From NCBI GenBank assembly GCA_035646975.1, contig DASROJ010000192.1:1-10753 (forward strand): a DNA stretch of 10,753 nucleotides, written 5' to 3'. Positions 1 through 7,516 of this stretch are shown here, in pieces. Numbering within the stretch: the first letter of the stretch is position 1; every line of letters begins with the position of its first letter. A program made the position numbers and the translations under genes. The notes under the pieces were generated by a model, which saw nothing but the letters and a program-made list of their open reading frames with translations, was not told where the DNA came from and searched no databases. The DNA comes from DASROJ01 sp035646975 (GTDB lineage: Bacteria > Acidobacteriota > Polarisedimenticolia > JACPZX01 > DASXTC01).

Positions 1-39
1 CGGATAGACAGTTCGAAAACGGATTCAGGCCGGACGCTG

Positions 40-52
40 CCCCCTCAGGGGG
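40..52. repeat. GC hairpin, CCCCC-TCA-GGGGG
   Basis: Five C residues, a TCA triloop and five G residues form a short perfect stem. No T-tract follows on either strand, so an intrinsic terminator is only a weak possibility. Similar C-run/G-run hairpins are common as intergenic repeats or gene-end structures in GC-rich proteobacteria; that link is inference. Confidence 0.4.
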
Positions 53-93
53 GTCGCTGCTTCGCCGTGATGACGCACGCTGCCGCGGCAGGC

Positions 94-135
94 ATGAGCG
101 ATGCACGTGAGCGAGCTACATGAGCAATGCACATG
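94..135. repeat. imperfect direct repeat of a 16-mer
   Basis: ATGAGCGATGCACGTG (94-109) recurs as ATGAGCAATGCACATG (120-135). The copies match at 14 of 16 positions and start 26 bp apart. The role is unknown; it could be a duplicated protein-binding site or chance slippage. Confidence 0.35.
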
Positions 136-252
136 CCACGCTGTCGGTCGCTTCGGGGGCGGCCGAAACTTCGTTTTCGGGCGGTTCAAGCGGCGAACCG
201 AGGTCGGCCGCCACGCGCGCAGGCGCGCGGATTATGATGGCTGGCGACTGGA

Positions 253-269
253 TGCATAGATTCTATGCA
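253..269. promoter_or_regulatory. perfect 17-nt palindrome, candidate operator
   Basis: TGCATAGA-T-TCTATGCA is a perfect inverted repeat with 8-bp arms around a single central base, about 77 bp before the GFA-fold gene start. The size and symmetry suit a dimeric helix-turn-helix regulator. No clear -35/-10 pair could be assigned beside it. The role is inferred from symmetry and position only. Confidence 0.4.
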
Positions 270-345
270 GACCGGCGTTGCGACCCGGGAGAATTCCCCG
301 GCACATCGCTGGATTCAGATGGGGACGAATCCGAAGGAGGTCACC

Positions 346-819
346 ATGAGCGCCACGCTGGCTGGTGGTTGCGCCTGCTCGGAGGTGCGCTACCAGCTCA
401 CCTCCGAGCCATTGATCGTGCACTGTTGTCACTGCCTGAACTGCCAGAGGCACACGGGCAGCGCGTTCGTCATCAACCTGCTGATTGAGTCCACGCGTGT
501 CGAGCTGCTGAGCGGAGACCCTCAGCCTGTCGACATGCCGCCCAACGGTGGCACCCCGAACCGCATCTTCAGGTGCCCGCGGTGCCAGGTGGCGGTCTGG
601 AGCGAATACGGAGGCCGGACCCAATTCAGGTTTGTCCGGGCAGGCACGCTCGATGAGCCTTCCGCCGTGCGTCCCGACGTGCACATCTACATCCGGTCGA
701 AGCTGCCCTGGGTGCAATTGCCCGAGTCGGCTGCCGCCTTCGACGCCTATTACGATCCGAAGTCGATATGGCCCGCCGAAAGTCTCGCACGGCGGAAGGC
801 CGCCCTCAGCGGCGGTTGA
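346..819 (+). CDS. GFA/CENP-V-fold zinc-binding protein
   Basis: A 157-residue protein of the glutathione-dependent formaldehyde-activating enzyme (GFA)/CENP-V fold. The family is a small beta-rich fold that binds zinc through conserved cysteines; Gfa itself was described as promoting S-hydroxymethylglutathione formation, but most relatives are uncharacterised. The cysteine pattern is visible: C9 and C11 in GGCACSEVRY, C28, C30 and C33 in CCHCLNCQRHTGSAF, and C77 and C80 in FRCPRCQ. Length fits a single-domain family member. The ATG at 346 is preferred over the in-frame ATG at 265 because AAGGAGG lies five bases upstream and the domain begins immediately. The gene stands alone, with about 160 bp of non-coding sequence after it and a palindrome (253-269) before it. 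Family assignment is firm; the substrate is unknown. Confidence 0.88.
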   Translation: MSATLAGGCACSEVRYQLTSEPLIVHCCHCLNCQRHTGSAFVINLLIESTRVELLSGDPQPVDMPPNGGTPNRIFRCPRCQVAVWSEYGGRTQFRFVRAGTLDEPSAVRPDVHIYIRSKLPWVQLPESAAAFDAYYDPKSIWPAESLARRKAALSGG

Positions 820-982
820 CCTGGTTCAGAGTCCCGCGGACCCTCCGAGGTTGACGGCATGACCCTTGTCGGACGTACCATGAACCTGGCTTGACCTCTC
901 CATGCATCCATGGGAGCCCTGATGTCGGCTGTCCTCGTTCACTTGCCAGAATCATGCTCGAACCGAAGCTGCCGGACGTCGC
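820..982. other. intergenic gap upstream of the kinase gene
   Basis: A 163-bp stretch without a gene. Two TTGAC-type hexamers (851-856 and 891-896) could serve as -35 elements, but neither has a good -10 at the right distance, so no promoter is called. GTCCCGCGGAC at 831-841 is a short GC palindrome with 4-bp arms. Confidence 0.3.
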
Positions 983-3292
983 ATGGCGCTCGTTGAGGGC
1001 AGCCGTCTCGGCCCCTATGAAATCATCGGGCATCTGGGCGCCGGTGGCATGGGGATCGTCTACCGGGCCCGCGACCCGCGCCTCGGTCGCGAGGTGGCGA
1101 TCAAGGTGCTTGCCGACGACATGGCCGCAGACCCCGACTGGCTCCGACGCTTCGAGCGGGAGGCACGCGCGGTGGGCGCTCTGAACCACCCGAACATCGT
1201 CACCGTCTACGACATCGGCAAGGCGGAGGATGCGCCTTACGTCGTGATGGAGCTGCTCGAAGGGCAGACGCTGCGCGATCGGCTCCGCGCCGGGGCCCTG
1301 CCGCCGCGCAAAGCAACCGAGCTCGCCACGCAGATCGCCCGGGGTCTTGCCGCATCCCACGAGCGCGGGATTGTCCATCGCGACCTCAAACCCGAAAACG
1401 TCTTCCTGACCCTCGACGGGCGAGCCAAGATCCTCGACTTCGGTCTGGCCACGCTGCGTCGGCCCGACACGACGACCGGATCCGGTGACGGCACACTGAG
1501 CGGGTTGACCACTCGCGGCACGATCGTCGGAACGGTTGGCTACCTCTCGCCGGAGCAGGCGCGCGGACAGGAGGCCGACGCGCGTTCGGATATCTTCGCC
1601 TTCGGCGCGGTCCTGTACGAGATGCTGGCGGGGGCACCGGCCTTCCTGCGGCCCTCGGCCGCCGAGACACTCAGCGCGGTGCTGCGTGACGATCAGCCCG
1701 CGCTCGGTGTGCCGCAAGGGCTCGAGCGTGTCGTGCGCCGCTGCCTCGAGAAGATCCCATCCGAGCGGTTCGCCTCCGCGCGCGACCTTGCGTTCGCACT
1801 GGAAGCTTCGAGCCTTGGGCCCGCAGCGCCGCAGTCCGCCACGGTGCGCGAGCTGCCGACGGTGGCCGTCCTGCCGCTCAAGGACCTCACCGGCAGCCCG
1901 GACACGGCCCACATCGGGGTCGGTCTCGCCGACGCGACGATCACGGAGCTGTCGCTCGTGCGCGCTCTGGTCGTTCGCCCCACCGCGGCCGTCCTGCGCT
2001 ACCAGGATCACCCGGCCGACCCGCAGCGTGTCGCGCGCGACCTGGCGGTGGACGCGGTCGTCGTCGGCAGCTTCCAGCGCGCCGGCGAAAAGCTGCGCGT
2101 CACCGTTCAGCTCGTGTCGGCCGACGGCCGGTCGCTCTGGGCCTCGAAGATAGACGCCTGCCTGGCCGACGTCTTCGCGATGCAGGACGATGTCTCGCGT
2201 CGTATCGCCAAGGCGCTGCATGTCGAGCTTGGCTCGGCCGGCGAGCGGCGCCCGACACAGGCTGGCCGCAACGCGCCGCAGGGGTTGGCTCATGAGCACT
2301 ACCTGCGCGGCCGGCTCAGCCTTTTTCAAAGCGGGCTGGCGAGTGTCAACTCGGCGATCGATGCTTTCGAGCAGGCCCGCGACGCCGATCCCACTTTCGC
2401 CTCCGCCTGGGCCGCATTGGCCGATGCGTACGCGCGCATGGCGTTCGAGCACGCGCCCGATGCCGACTGGTACGAGCGAGCGCAGTCCGCATGTGAGCGT
2501 GCGCTCGATCTCGACCCGGCGCTTCCCGAAGCGCGTTACGCGCGGGGTCGGCTCGCCTGGAGCCCCGACGGCCACTTCGACCACGCCACCGCCATCCGGG
2601 AGGCCGGCGCCGCCCTGGCGGCGAACCCCGCCCTCACGGCTGCCCGCTATCTGCTGGGACTGGTGCTGTTTCACGTGGGCCTCGTCGATGAGTCGGAGGC
2701 CGAGTTCAGACACGCGCTGGCCAGCGACCCGGAAGACTCCTACGCGCGCATACACCTCACCACCTGCCGGATGCACCAGGGCCGCTTCGCCGAAACCGCG
2801 ACGATCCTCGAGGGGAGCTTGGGCAGCTCCACCGATCGATGGGCCTGGACCAATCTGGCGCTCAGCCAGATTCGGCTGGGCCGGCTCGCGGAAGCCGCGC
2901 GCACGGTGGAGCGGATCGCACGCGAGAGCCCCGATTACCTGCAGATCCACTCGCTAGGCGCCCTGATGGCGGCGCTGCAGGGAGATCGGGTGCGCGCCCG
3001 CCGCGGCATCCAGCGCACACGAAAGCTGCGCCGGGATTTCGGCCACTATCACCACGCGCAGTACGACGTCGCTTGCGCGCTGGTGGCGCTGGGGGATCTG
3101 GACGACGCCAGCAGATGGCTGCGCGATGCCGTGGACAACGGCTACCCGTGTCCGACCCTGTTCGCGGCCGACCCGCTGCTCGACCCGCTGCGCGAGCGCG
3201 CCGATTTTCTGCAGCTGATGGAAAAACTCGAAGCAGAACGCGAGGGGTACCGTCGACTCTATCTCGAGCAGGCGGGCCCGCCCGCCTTCTGA
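983..3292 (+). CDS. Ser/Thr protein kinase with TolB-like and TPR domains
   Basis: A 769-residue Hanks-type protein kinase. Residues 12-275 carry the full catalytic set: glycine loop LGAGGMGIV (18-26), VAIK lysine K41, helix-C glutamate E60, HRD aspartate D134 with DLKPEN, and DFG at 152-154. An APE-like SPEQ lies in the activation segment, so the kinase should be active. Residues about 291-415 (VAVLPLKDLTG... to ...VDAVVVGSFQRAGEKLRVTVQLV...) resemble the TolB-N/FlgO-like domain often attached to such kinases and to adenylyl cyclases. The rest, to about residue 740, is helical with TPR-type repeats for protein binding. No membrane segment links kinase and sensor parts, so it should be cytosolic. 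The ATG at 983 is the only start after the in-frame TGA at 920; its ribosome site is weak. The gene ends 67 bp before the membrane protein gene. Confidence 0.92.
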   Translation: MALVEGSRLGPYEIIGHLGAGGMGIVYRARDPRLGREVAIKVLADDMAADPDWLRRFEREARAVGALNHPNIVTVYDIGKAEDAPYVVMELLEGQTLRDRLRAGALPPRKATELATQIARGLAASHERGIVHRDLKPENVFLTLDGRAKILDFGLATLRRPDTTTGSGDGTLSGLTTRGTIVGTVGYLSPEQARGQEADARSDIFAFGAVLYEMLAGAPAFLRPSAAETLSAVLRDDQPALGVPQGLERVVRRCLEKIPSERFASARDLAFALEASSLGPAAPQSATVRELPTVAVLPLKDLTGSPDTAHIGVGLADATITELSLVRALVVRPTAAVLRYQDHPADPQRVARDLAVDAVVVGSFQRAGEKLRVTVQLVSADGRSLWASKIDACLADVFAMQDDVSRRIAKALHVELGSAGERRPTQAGRNAPQGLAHEHYLRGRLSLFQSGLASVNSAIDAFEQARDADPTFASAWAALADAYARMAFEHAPDADWYERAQSACERALDLDPALPEARYARGRLAWSPDGHFDHATAIREAGAALAANPALTAARYLLGLVLFHVGLVDESEAEFRHALASDPEDSYARIHLTTCRMHQGRFAETATILEGSLGSSTDRWAWTNLALSQIRLGRLAEAARTVERIARESPDYLQIHSLGALMAALQGDRVRARRGIQRTRKLRRDFGHYHHAQYDVACALVALGDLDDASRWLRDAVDNGYPCPTLFAADPLLDPLRERADFLQLMEKLEAEREGYRRLYLEQAGPPAF

Positions 3293-3359
3293 GACGAAGC
3301 TTCGGGACGTCGGTACCGGCTCCAATGCCGGCGTTCGAGGCGGGCAGAGTGAGAGACCC

Positions 3360-4964
3360 TTGAACCAGGACGTCGCACCGCGGCCCGGGCCCCGAATCGA
3401 AACAGGAATCGCTGGCGCCACGATCTTCTTCGTCCTGTTCCTGCTCGCCTACGCCTCTTCGATTTCCAACCACCTGACCGGCGACTCGACCTGGTACGCG
3501 CACGACATCATGTGGCCGGGCGATCAGTTCTGGCATCCGCACCATCTGCTCTACAACCCTCTGTTGCGAGGGCTGCTGATCCCGTTCGCCTCGTTGCTGG
3601 GGTCCCCGGACGGCAGGATGCTCTTCCTCCAGTGGGTCAATCTCGCGATCAGCGCGATGGCCTCGGCGGCCTTCTACCTCGTCGCGCGGAGGATGGGTGC
3701 CATAATCCTCGACGCGGCTGTCATGACGCTCATGCTGGGTCTGTCGGGAGCGTCCTGGTTCTTCAGCTCCCAGATCGAAGTCTATGGTCTGACGAGCCTG
3801 TTCCAGTGCATCTGCCTGCTGGGTGTCATCGCCGGCGATTCGCGGCGCAGCCGCCTGGTGACCGCCACCGGCATTGCCGGAGCGTTGTACTTCCACCAGA
3901 CGGCGATCCTCATGCTCCCGGTGATCCTGGTGTACGAGCTGGCTCGCCATCGCAAGGATCGACGCCGGCTCGCCGGCCGGCTCGCGGTCTGCTATCTCCT
4001 TCCCCTGATCGTGGTGGGGATGACCTACCTGGCAGTCGGACTGGCTCTTGGACATCGCGACACGGCTTCTTTCTGGCGATGGCTGACGCTTCACGTGCAG
4101 TTCGGATACTGGGGCAAGGGGGATTTGTCCGCCGCCACGCTGCAGCCGGCGTCCGGACGCTTTGTGAAAGCCGTTCTCCGGCCTCCCGGGGGGAGCCCCC
4201 GATGGCTCGAGATTTATTTCGGTGCGCTGGCCCTCTACGCGGTGGCCCGGTTTCTTGCCGCCGGGCGTCGCACCGTCAGGCACGCCGCGCTTTTCGTCGC
4301 GTTGATCTCCTGGGCCGCGTCGCTGGCGATCTTCTCGACCTGGTGGGACGCCACGGGCGCGGAGTTCTGGGGCATGGTGCTGCTGCCCTGCTACCTTGCG
4401 CTGTCGCTGCTGGCTCCCGGCGACGCGGAGCGGCCGGCCCCTGTCCCGCTTCAGCATCAACTGCTGGCGCGCGGCTCCATGGCATGCTGCCTCGTACTGC
4501 TGACGCTCTCGGGCATTGGCTACCATCGATGGAACCAAACGCCCAACGACATCCTGCAGGCCGCGCGCGCCGCACCGGATGCCGCTCGTGATGGCGATCT
4601 GATCCTGGCCTCCGGCACGGACCGTTCCGTCTATTACAGGATTTATCTCGACGGTCGTCCCGTCAGCGTGCTGGCGATCAACGTCAAGCCGGCCCGCGAG
4701 GCGGGCGAGCGCTCAACGCCCCAGACCTTCACCTCCGCGCTGGTCGACGTGATCGAGACCGAAGTCCGCAACACCACCGCACGTGGAGGCCGTTGCCTGG
4801 CCGACCACTGGATCGTCGACGGGAGCTTCTCGACGACCCGGCTGACGAGCCAGCTCGTTCCGGCGGATTTCGTCTCCGCCCTGCACCGCAGGTTCCGGCT
4901 CGAGCCGGTGGGCGACAAACGGGGCGCGGCTTCCTGCTTTTACGAGCTGCGGCTGCCTGGCTGA
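3360..4964 (+). CDS. polytopic membrane protein, GT-C glycosyltransferase-like
   Basis: A 534-residue integral membrane protein. About ten or eleven hydrophobic segments fill residues 20-385, followed by a soluble tail of about 150 residues. Just after the first segment an acidic loop reads GDSTWYAHDIMWPGDQ, then HPHHLLYNPL. An acidic motif in the first external loop is a hallmark of GT-C transferases that use polyprenyl-phosphate sugars, so a glycosyltransferase or mannosyltransferase role is plausible but unproven. The start is TTG at 3360: no ATG or GTG lies upstream in frame back to the kinase stop, the GAGTGAGAG run ahead is a fair ribosome site, and the reading begins just before the first membrane helix. 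It follows the kinase by 67 bp and precedes the SRPBCC gene by 24 bp, so it probably belongs to the same operon. The exact family is not recognised. Confidence 0.75.
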   Translation: MNQDVAPRPGPRIETGIAGATIFFVLFLLAYASSISNHLTGDSTWYAHDIMWPGDQFWHPHHLLYNPLLRGLLIPFASLLGSPDGRMLFLQWVNLAISAMASAAFYLVARRMGAIILDAAVMTLMLGLSGASWFFSSQIEVYGLTSLFQCICLLGVIAGDSRRSRLVTATGIAGALYFHQTAILMLPVILVYELARHRKDRRRLAGRLAVCYLLPLIVVGMTYLAVGLALGHRDTASFWRWLTLHVQFGYWGKGDLSAATLQPASGRFVKAVLRPPGGSPRWLEIYFGALALYAVARFLAAGRRTVRHAALFVALISWAASLAIFSTWWDATGAEFWGMVLLPCYLALSLLAPGDAERPAPVPLQHQLLARGSMACCLVLLTLSGIGYHRWNQTPNDILQAARAAPDAARDGDLILASGTDRSVYYRIYLDGRPVSVLAINVKPAREAGERSTPQTFTSALVDVIETEVRNTTARGGRCLADHWIVDGSFSTTRLTSQLVPADFVSALHRRFRLEPVGDKRGAASCFYELRLPG

Positions 4965-4988
4965 TATCCTGGAAGTGGAGCGTCGACG

Positions 4989-5462
4989 ATGCCAGTGGTG
5001 GAAGAATCCGTTCTGATCCTCGCGCCGCAGCAGCCACTGTTCGATCTCGCCCAGGACTACCGGCTTCGTTTGAGATGGGATCCGTTTCTACGTGACATGC
5101 GCTTCCTCAACGACGCGCAAGAGGCGGCCGTCGGCGTACGCGTCTGGGTCAAATCATGGACGGGTCTGACGATGGTGGTGGAGTATGTCGTGGTGAACCG
5201 CCCGGAGGTGGTGGCAATGAAGATGGTGCAGGGGCCTGCCTTTCTCCATCAGTTCGCCGGAAGCTGGCGCTTCAGGCCCCATCCGAGTGGCTCGACGGAG
5301 GTGATCTTCCGCTATGTCTTCGAGACCCGGTGGCTATGGTTGCGATGGCTGCTCGATCCCATTGTCGGATGGGTGTTCGGCAGGGACATCCGGGAGCGGC
5401 TGTGGGGTCTGAAGCACGGAGTCGAGCAATCGGGCCTGCTGGTTGTCCGGGACCCACCGTGA
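4989..5462 (+). CDS. SRPBCC (START/polyketide-cyclase-like) protein
   Basis: A 157-residue protein with features of the SRPBCC helix-grip superfamily, small cytosolic proteins that hold hydrophobic ligands in a deep cavity. Visible cues are the N-terminal strand and helix (EESVLILAPQQPLFDLAQDY), the RWDPFLRDMRFL segment, central strands ending in GSWRFRPHPSGSTEVIFRYVFE, and a long C-terminal helix (FGRDIRERLWGLKHGVEQ). Length is typical. The start ATG at 4989 has GGAAGTGGAG upstream. Its stop overlaps the GTG of the next gene by 4 bp, implying translational coupling. It may bind or modify a lipid handled by the neighbouring membrane protein and oxidoreductase; that is inference. Confidence 0.75.
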   Translation: MPVVEESVLILAPQQPLFDLAQDYRLRLRWDPFLRDMRFLNDAQEAAVGVRVWVKSWTGLTMVVEYVVVNRPEVVAMKMVQGPAFLHQFAGSWRFRPHPSGSTEVIFRYVFETRWLWLRWLLDPIVGWVFGRDIRERLWGLKHGVEQSGLLVVRDPP

Positions 5463-6460
5463 CCGTACCCTACGAGACCCGCGCTTGCTTCTACCGCGTG
5501 TTCTTCGCGCTGGCGGCAGCCTACAACGTCGCGTTTGCCGTCTGGACGATCGTGTGGCCGCGAGCCTTCTTCGACTTGTTCGGCATGGACCCGCCACGCT
5601 ACCCCGCCATCTGGCAATGCCTCGGGATGGTCGTAGGCGTGTACGCGCTGGGCTATGGCTATGCGGCCTGGCGGCTCGACCGGGCCTTTCCGTTCATCGC
5701 GATCGGCCTGCTGGGCAAGACGTTGGGCCCGATCGGCTGGGTCGCCACGGTGAATGCCGGTGAGTGGCCGATTCGTACATTCACGCTCATCCTCTTCAAC
5801 GACCTCGTCTGGTGGCTCCCGTTCGGGCTGTTCCTGCTCGAGGCAACGCGCATCGGTGAGCGACTGCGCGCGTCGGCTCCATACTTGTGCGCGACGTTGA
5901 ACTTCCTGGCCGCGGTGGCCGTCCCTCTGCTGCTTTCCCCCGGGCTGGAGACGGTCGGCGATCGTACGGCGCGTCTGAAATACATCACGGAGCACGCAGC
6001 GCGCTGGCGCACAGGCTGGGGCATCTGGATGATTGCCGCGATGAGTCTGCTTGGGTTCTACAGTTGGTGGGCGGCCCGCGTTCGCTCGCGACCCCTGGGG
6101 ATTGCCGCGATGACCCTGGCAATGGCCGGTATCGGCGGCGACCTGCTGGCTGAATCGCTTTACATCGGATGGCTGCCTGCCGACTTCGATCGAATCGAGG
6201 TCCTGGCACGTCTTCTCACAGGCGCGTGGGGAAACACGCTCTACACTCTCTGCGGGGTCCTTCTCACGCTCGGCAGCCCGTGGATTCGTGGTCCCTCACG
6301 CGCGTGCGCCTGGGTAACCTGGGCAACCGGTCTTGTGCTGGGCGGCTTCTCCTTGACCGGAAACGCTACGGGGATTGCCGTTTCGATGGCCGTGCTCTTC
6401 ATCCTGTTCTGTCCGTGGGTTGTCTGGATAGGAATCCTGGATCATCGGCGGATATCGTGA
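5459..6460 (+). CDS. polytopic membrane protein of unknown function
   Basis: A 333-residue, very hydrophobic protein with about nine or ten predicted membrane spans. The first half (RVFFALAAAYNVAFAVW... FFDLFGMDPP... GYGYAAWRLDRAFPFIAIGLLGK) looks like a four-helix unit found in conserved bacterial membrane proteins. The second half (from about residue 140) adds further helices with an acidic GGDLLAESLYIGWLP loop. The GTG at 5459 is chosen because it overlaps the preceding TGA by 4 bp (GTGA) and places the first helix near the N-terminus; upstream in-frame sequence merely shadows the SRPBCC gene. It is followed by another GTGA overlap. The role is unknown; coupling suggests action on the same substrate as its neighbours. 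Confidence 0.75.
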   Translation: MTVPYETRACFYRVFFALAAAYNVAFAVWTIVWPRAFFDLFGMDPPRYPAIWQCLGMVVGVYALGYGYAAWRLDRAFPFIAIGLLGKTLGPIGWVATVNAGEWPIRTFTLILFNDLVWWLPFGLFLLEATRIGERLRASAPYLCATLNFLAAVAVPLLLSPGLETVGDRTARLKYITEHAARWRTGWGIWMIAAMSLLGFYSWWAARVRSRPLGIAAMTLAMAGIGGDLLAESLYIGWLPADFDRIEVLARLLTGAWGNTLYTLCGVLLTLGSPWIRGPSRACAWVTWATGLVLGGFSLTGNATGIAVSMAVLFILFCPWVVWIGILDHRRIS

Positions 6461-7509
6461 GCCGGAGAATCATCGTCCTGGGGGGAACCGGATTCTTTGG
6501 CCGCGCGGCAGTGGAGCTGTTGCAGGCGGAAGGGCTGGCGTTGCTGGTCGCGGCCCGAGAGATCGGGCGAGTTGATGGCAGCCCGCCCGACCTGAGACTG
6601 GATGCCGAAGATCCAGCTGCCCTCCGGCAGGTCCTCCTGACTGGCGACATCGTGCTCGATGCGGCGGGCCCGTTCCAGGAACGCAGCGCCGCCCTCATCG
6701 AGGCGGCGCTCGACATCGGCTGTGATGTGATCGATCTCTCCGACAGCCTGGGGCACTATCTCAAGATCGATGCCTTACGGAGCCGGATCGAGGCGAAGGG
6801 GATCCGTGTCCTCACGAGCTGTTCGTCCGTCACCACTCTGCTCGCTGCTCTCATTCTTGCAAGCGGCGTGTGCGACCCCGCGCGCGTCAGCGTCTATCTG
6901 TCGCCTGCCTCGCGGGTCACCGCCACCGCCGGGACGAGCGGCGCGCTCCGCCATTCGCTGGGGCGGCCGATCCGCATCCTGCGAGGGGGTCGACTGGTTT
7001 CGGCCCGCGGCTGGCGGGAGTCGAGAGCGTTCCTGATGTCGCCGCCGATAGGCCGGGCGCGGGGTTATCTCATCGAGAGCGTGCATGCCGCGTCCCTCCC
7101 ACCCATCTTCCCGACGCTCCGGGATGCTGATTTCTGGGTGGACACCCGAGTGCCGGGTCTGAACCGGGTCTTCTCCTTTCTGGCCCGTGCGCCATCCGTC
7201 GCGGCGAGAATCGCTCGAGCCGGGCGAAGGCCGATGTCTTTGGCTCGCGCGTTTGGCTCGATGGCCGGAGGGATGCTGGCTGAGATCGAGGATGGATCGG
7301 GCGCCGTGACGCAGGCGCGCGTCTTTGCTCCCCGGCGCAGCTACCTGGCCGCCGTGGCGCCGGCAGTGCTGGCGATTCGCGCCATCGCCTCCGGCCGGTT
7401 CGCTCAGACAGGGCTGGTGCCGCACGACCGCCACGTCGATCCGGACGAGCTGATCGCCTACCTCCGCCGGCTCGGCATCGAATGCAGTTTGACCGGCCCG
7501 CTAACCTAG
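6457..7509 (+). CDS. saccharopine dehydrogenase-like NAD(P)-binding oxidoreductase
   Basis: A 350-residue protein with an N-terminal Rossmann fold. RRIIVLGGTGFFGRAAVELL gives the GxGxxG-type nucleotide loop (GGTGFFG, about residues 8-14). It is followed by LLVAAREIGR, a DPAALRQVL segment and DIVLDAAGPFQERSAALIEAALDIGCDVIDLSDS, the pattern of the saccharopine dehydrogenase NADP-binding family. That family includes lysine-pathway enzymes and trans-acting enoyl reductases of lipid synthesis. The remainder is the divergent substrate domain. The GTG at 6457 overlaps the previous stop by 4 bp and places the nucleotide-binding strand at the very N-terminus, so the longer upstream reading is rejected. 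It is the last gene of the operon. Its TAG lies seven bases from the TAA of the convergent gene. Substrate unknown. Confidence 0.85.
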   Translation: MSRRIIVLGGTGFFGRAAVELLQAEGLALLVAAREIGRVDGSPPDLRLDAEDPAALRQVLLTGDIVLDAAGPFQERSAALIEAALDIGCDVIDLSDSLGHYLKIDALRSRIEAKGIRVLTSCSSVTTLLAALILASGVCDPARVSVYLSPASRVTATAGTSGALRHSLGRPIRILRGGRLVSARGWRESRAFLMSPPIGRARGYLIESVHAASLPPIFPTLRDADFWVDTRVPGLNRVFSFLARAPSVAARIARAGRRPMSLARAFGSMAGGMLAEIEDGSGAVTQARVFAPRRSYLAAVAPAVLAIRAIASGRFAQTGLVPHDRHVDPDELIAYLRRLGIECSLTGPLT

Positions 7510-7516
7510 ATTCAGT

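Larger units (their letters stand above)
1..345. other. non-coding leader region upstream of the GFA-fold gene
   Basis: No convincing gene is seen in the first 345 bases. One plus frame is open from the window edge to a TGA at 121-123 and could be the C-terminal tail of an upstream gene, but its residues match nothing I recognise. The stretch holds a short GC hairpin (40-52), an imperfect direct repeat (94-109 and 120-135), a self-complementary CG-rich run (214-229) and a perfect 17-nt palindrome (253-269). The Shine-Dalgarno AAGGAGG at 334-340 belongs to the next gene. Confidence 0.5.

Noticed and set aside
214..229. CGCGCGC/GCGCGCG self-complementary run
   Set aside because: Alternating CG in a GC-rich leader easily gives such symmetry; the loop would be only two bases and no function is indicated.
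120..488. Plus-strand frame starting in an ATGA overlap before the GFA-fold gene
   Set aside because: It overlaps the first 143 bases of the well-supported GFA-fold gene, lacks a ribosome site and has no recognisable motif.
806..2950. 714-codon open frame antisense to the kinase gene
   Set aside because: It mirrors the kinase in a GC-rich sequence, where antisense frames stay open because of third-position GC. Its residues are low-complexity Arg/Gly/Ala with no domain.
3295..3304. CGAAGCTTCG palindrome just after the kinase stop
   Set aside because: A 10-nt perfect palindrome without loop cannot form a terminator hairpin, and this size is expected by chance.
2862..4538. 558-codon open frame antisense to the kinase end and membrane protein
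   Set aside because: It shadows two well-supported plus-strand genes; the translation is rich in Arg, Gln and Pro with no recognisable fold or membrane logic.
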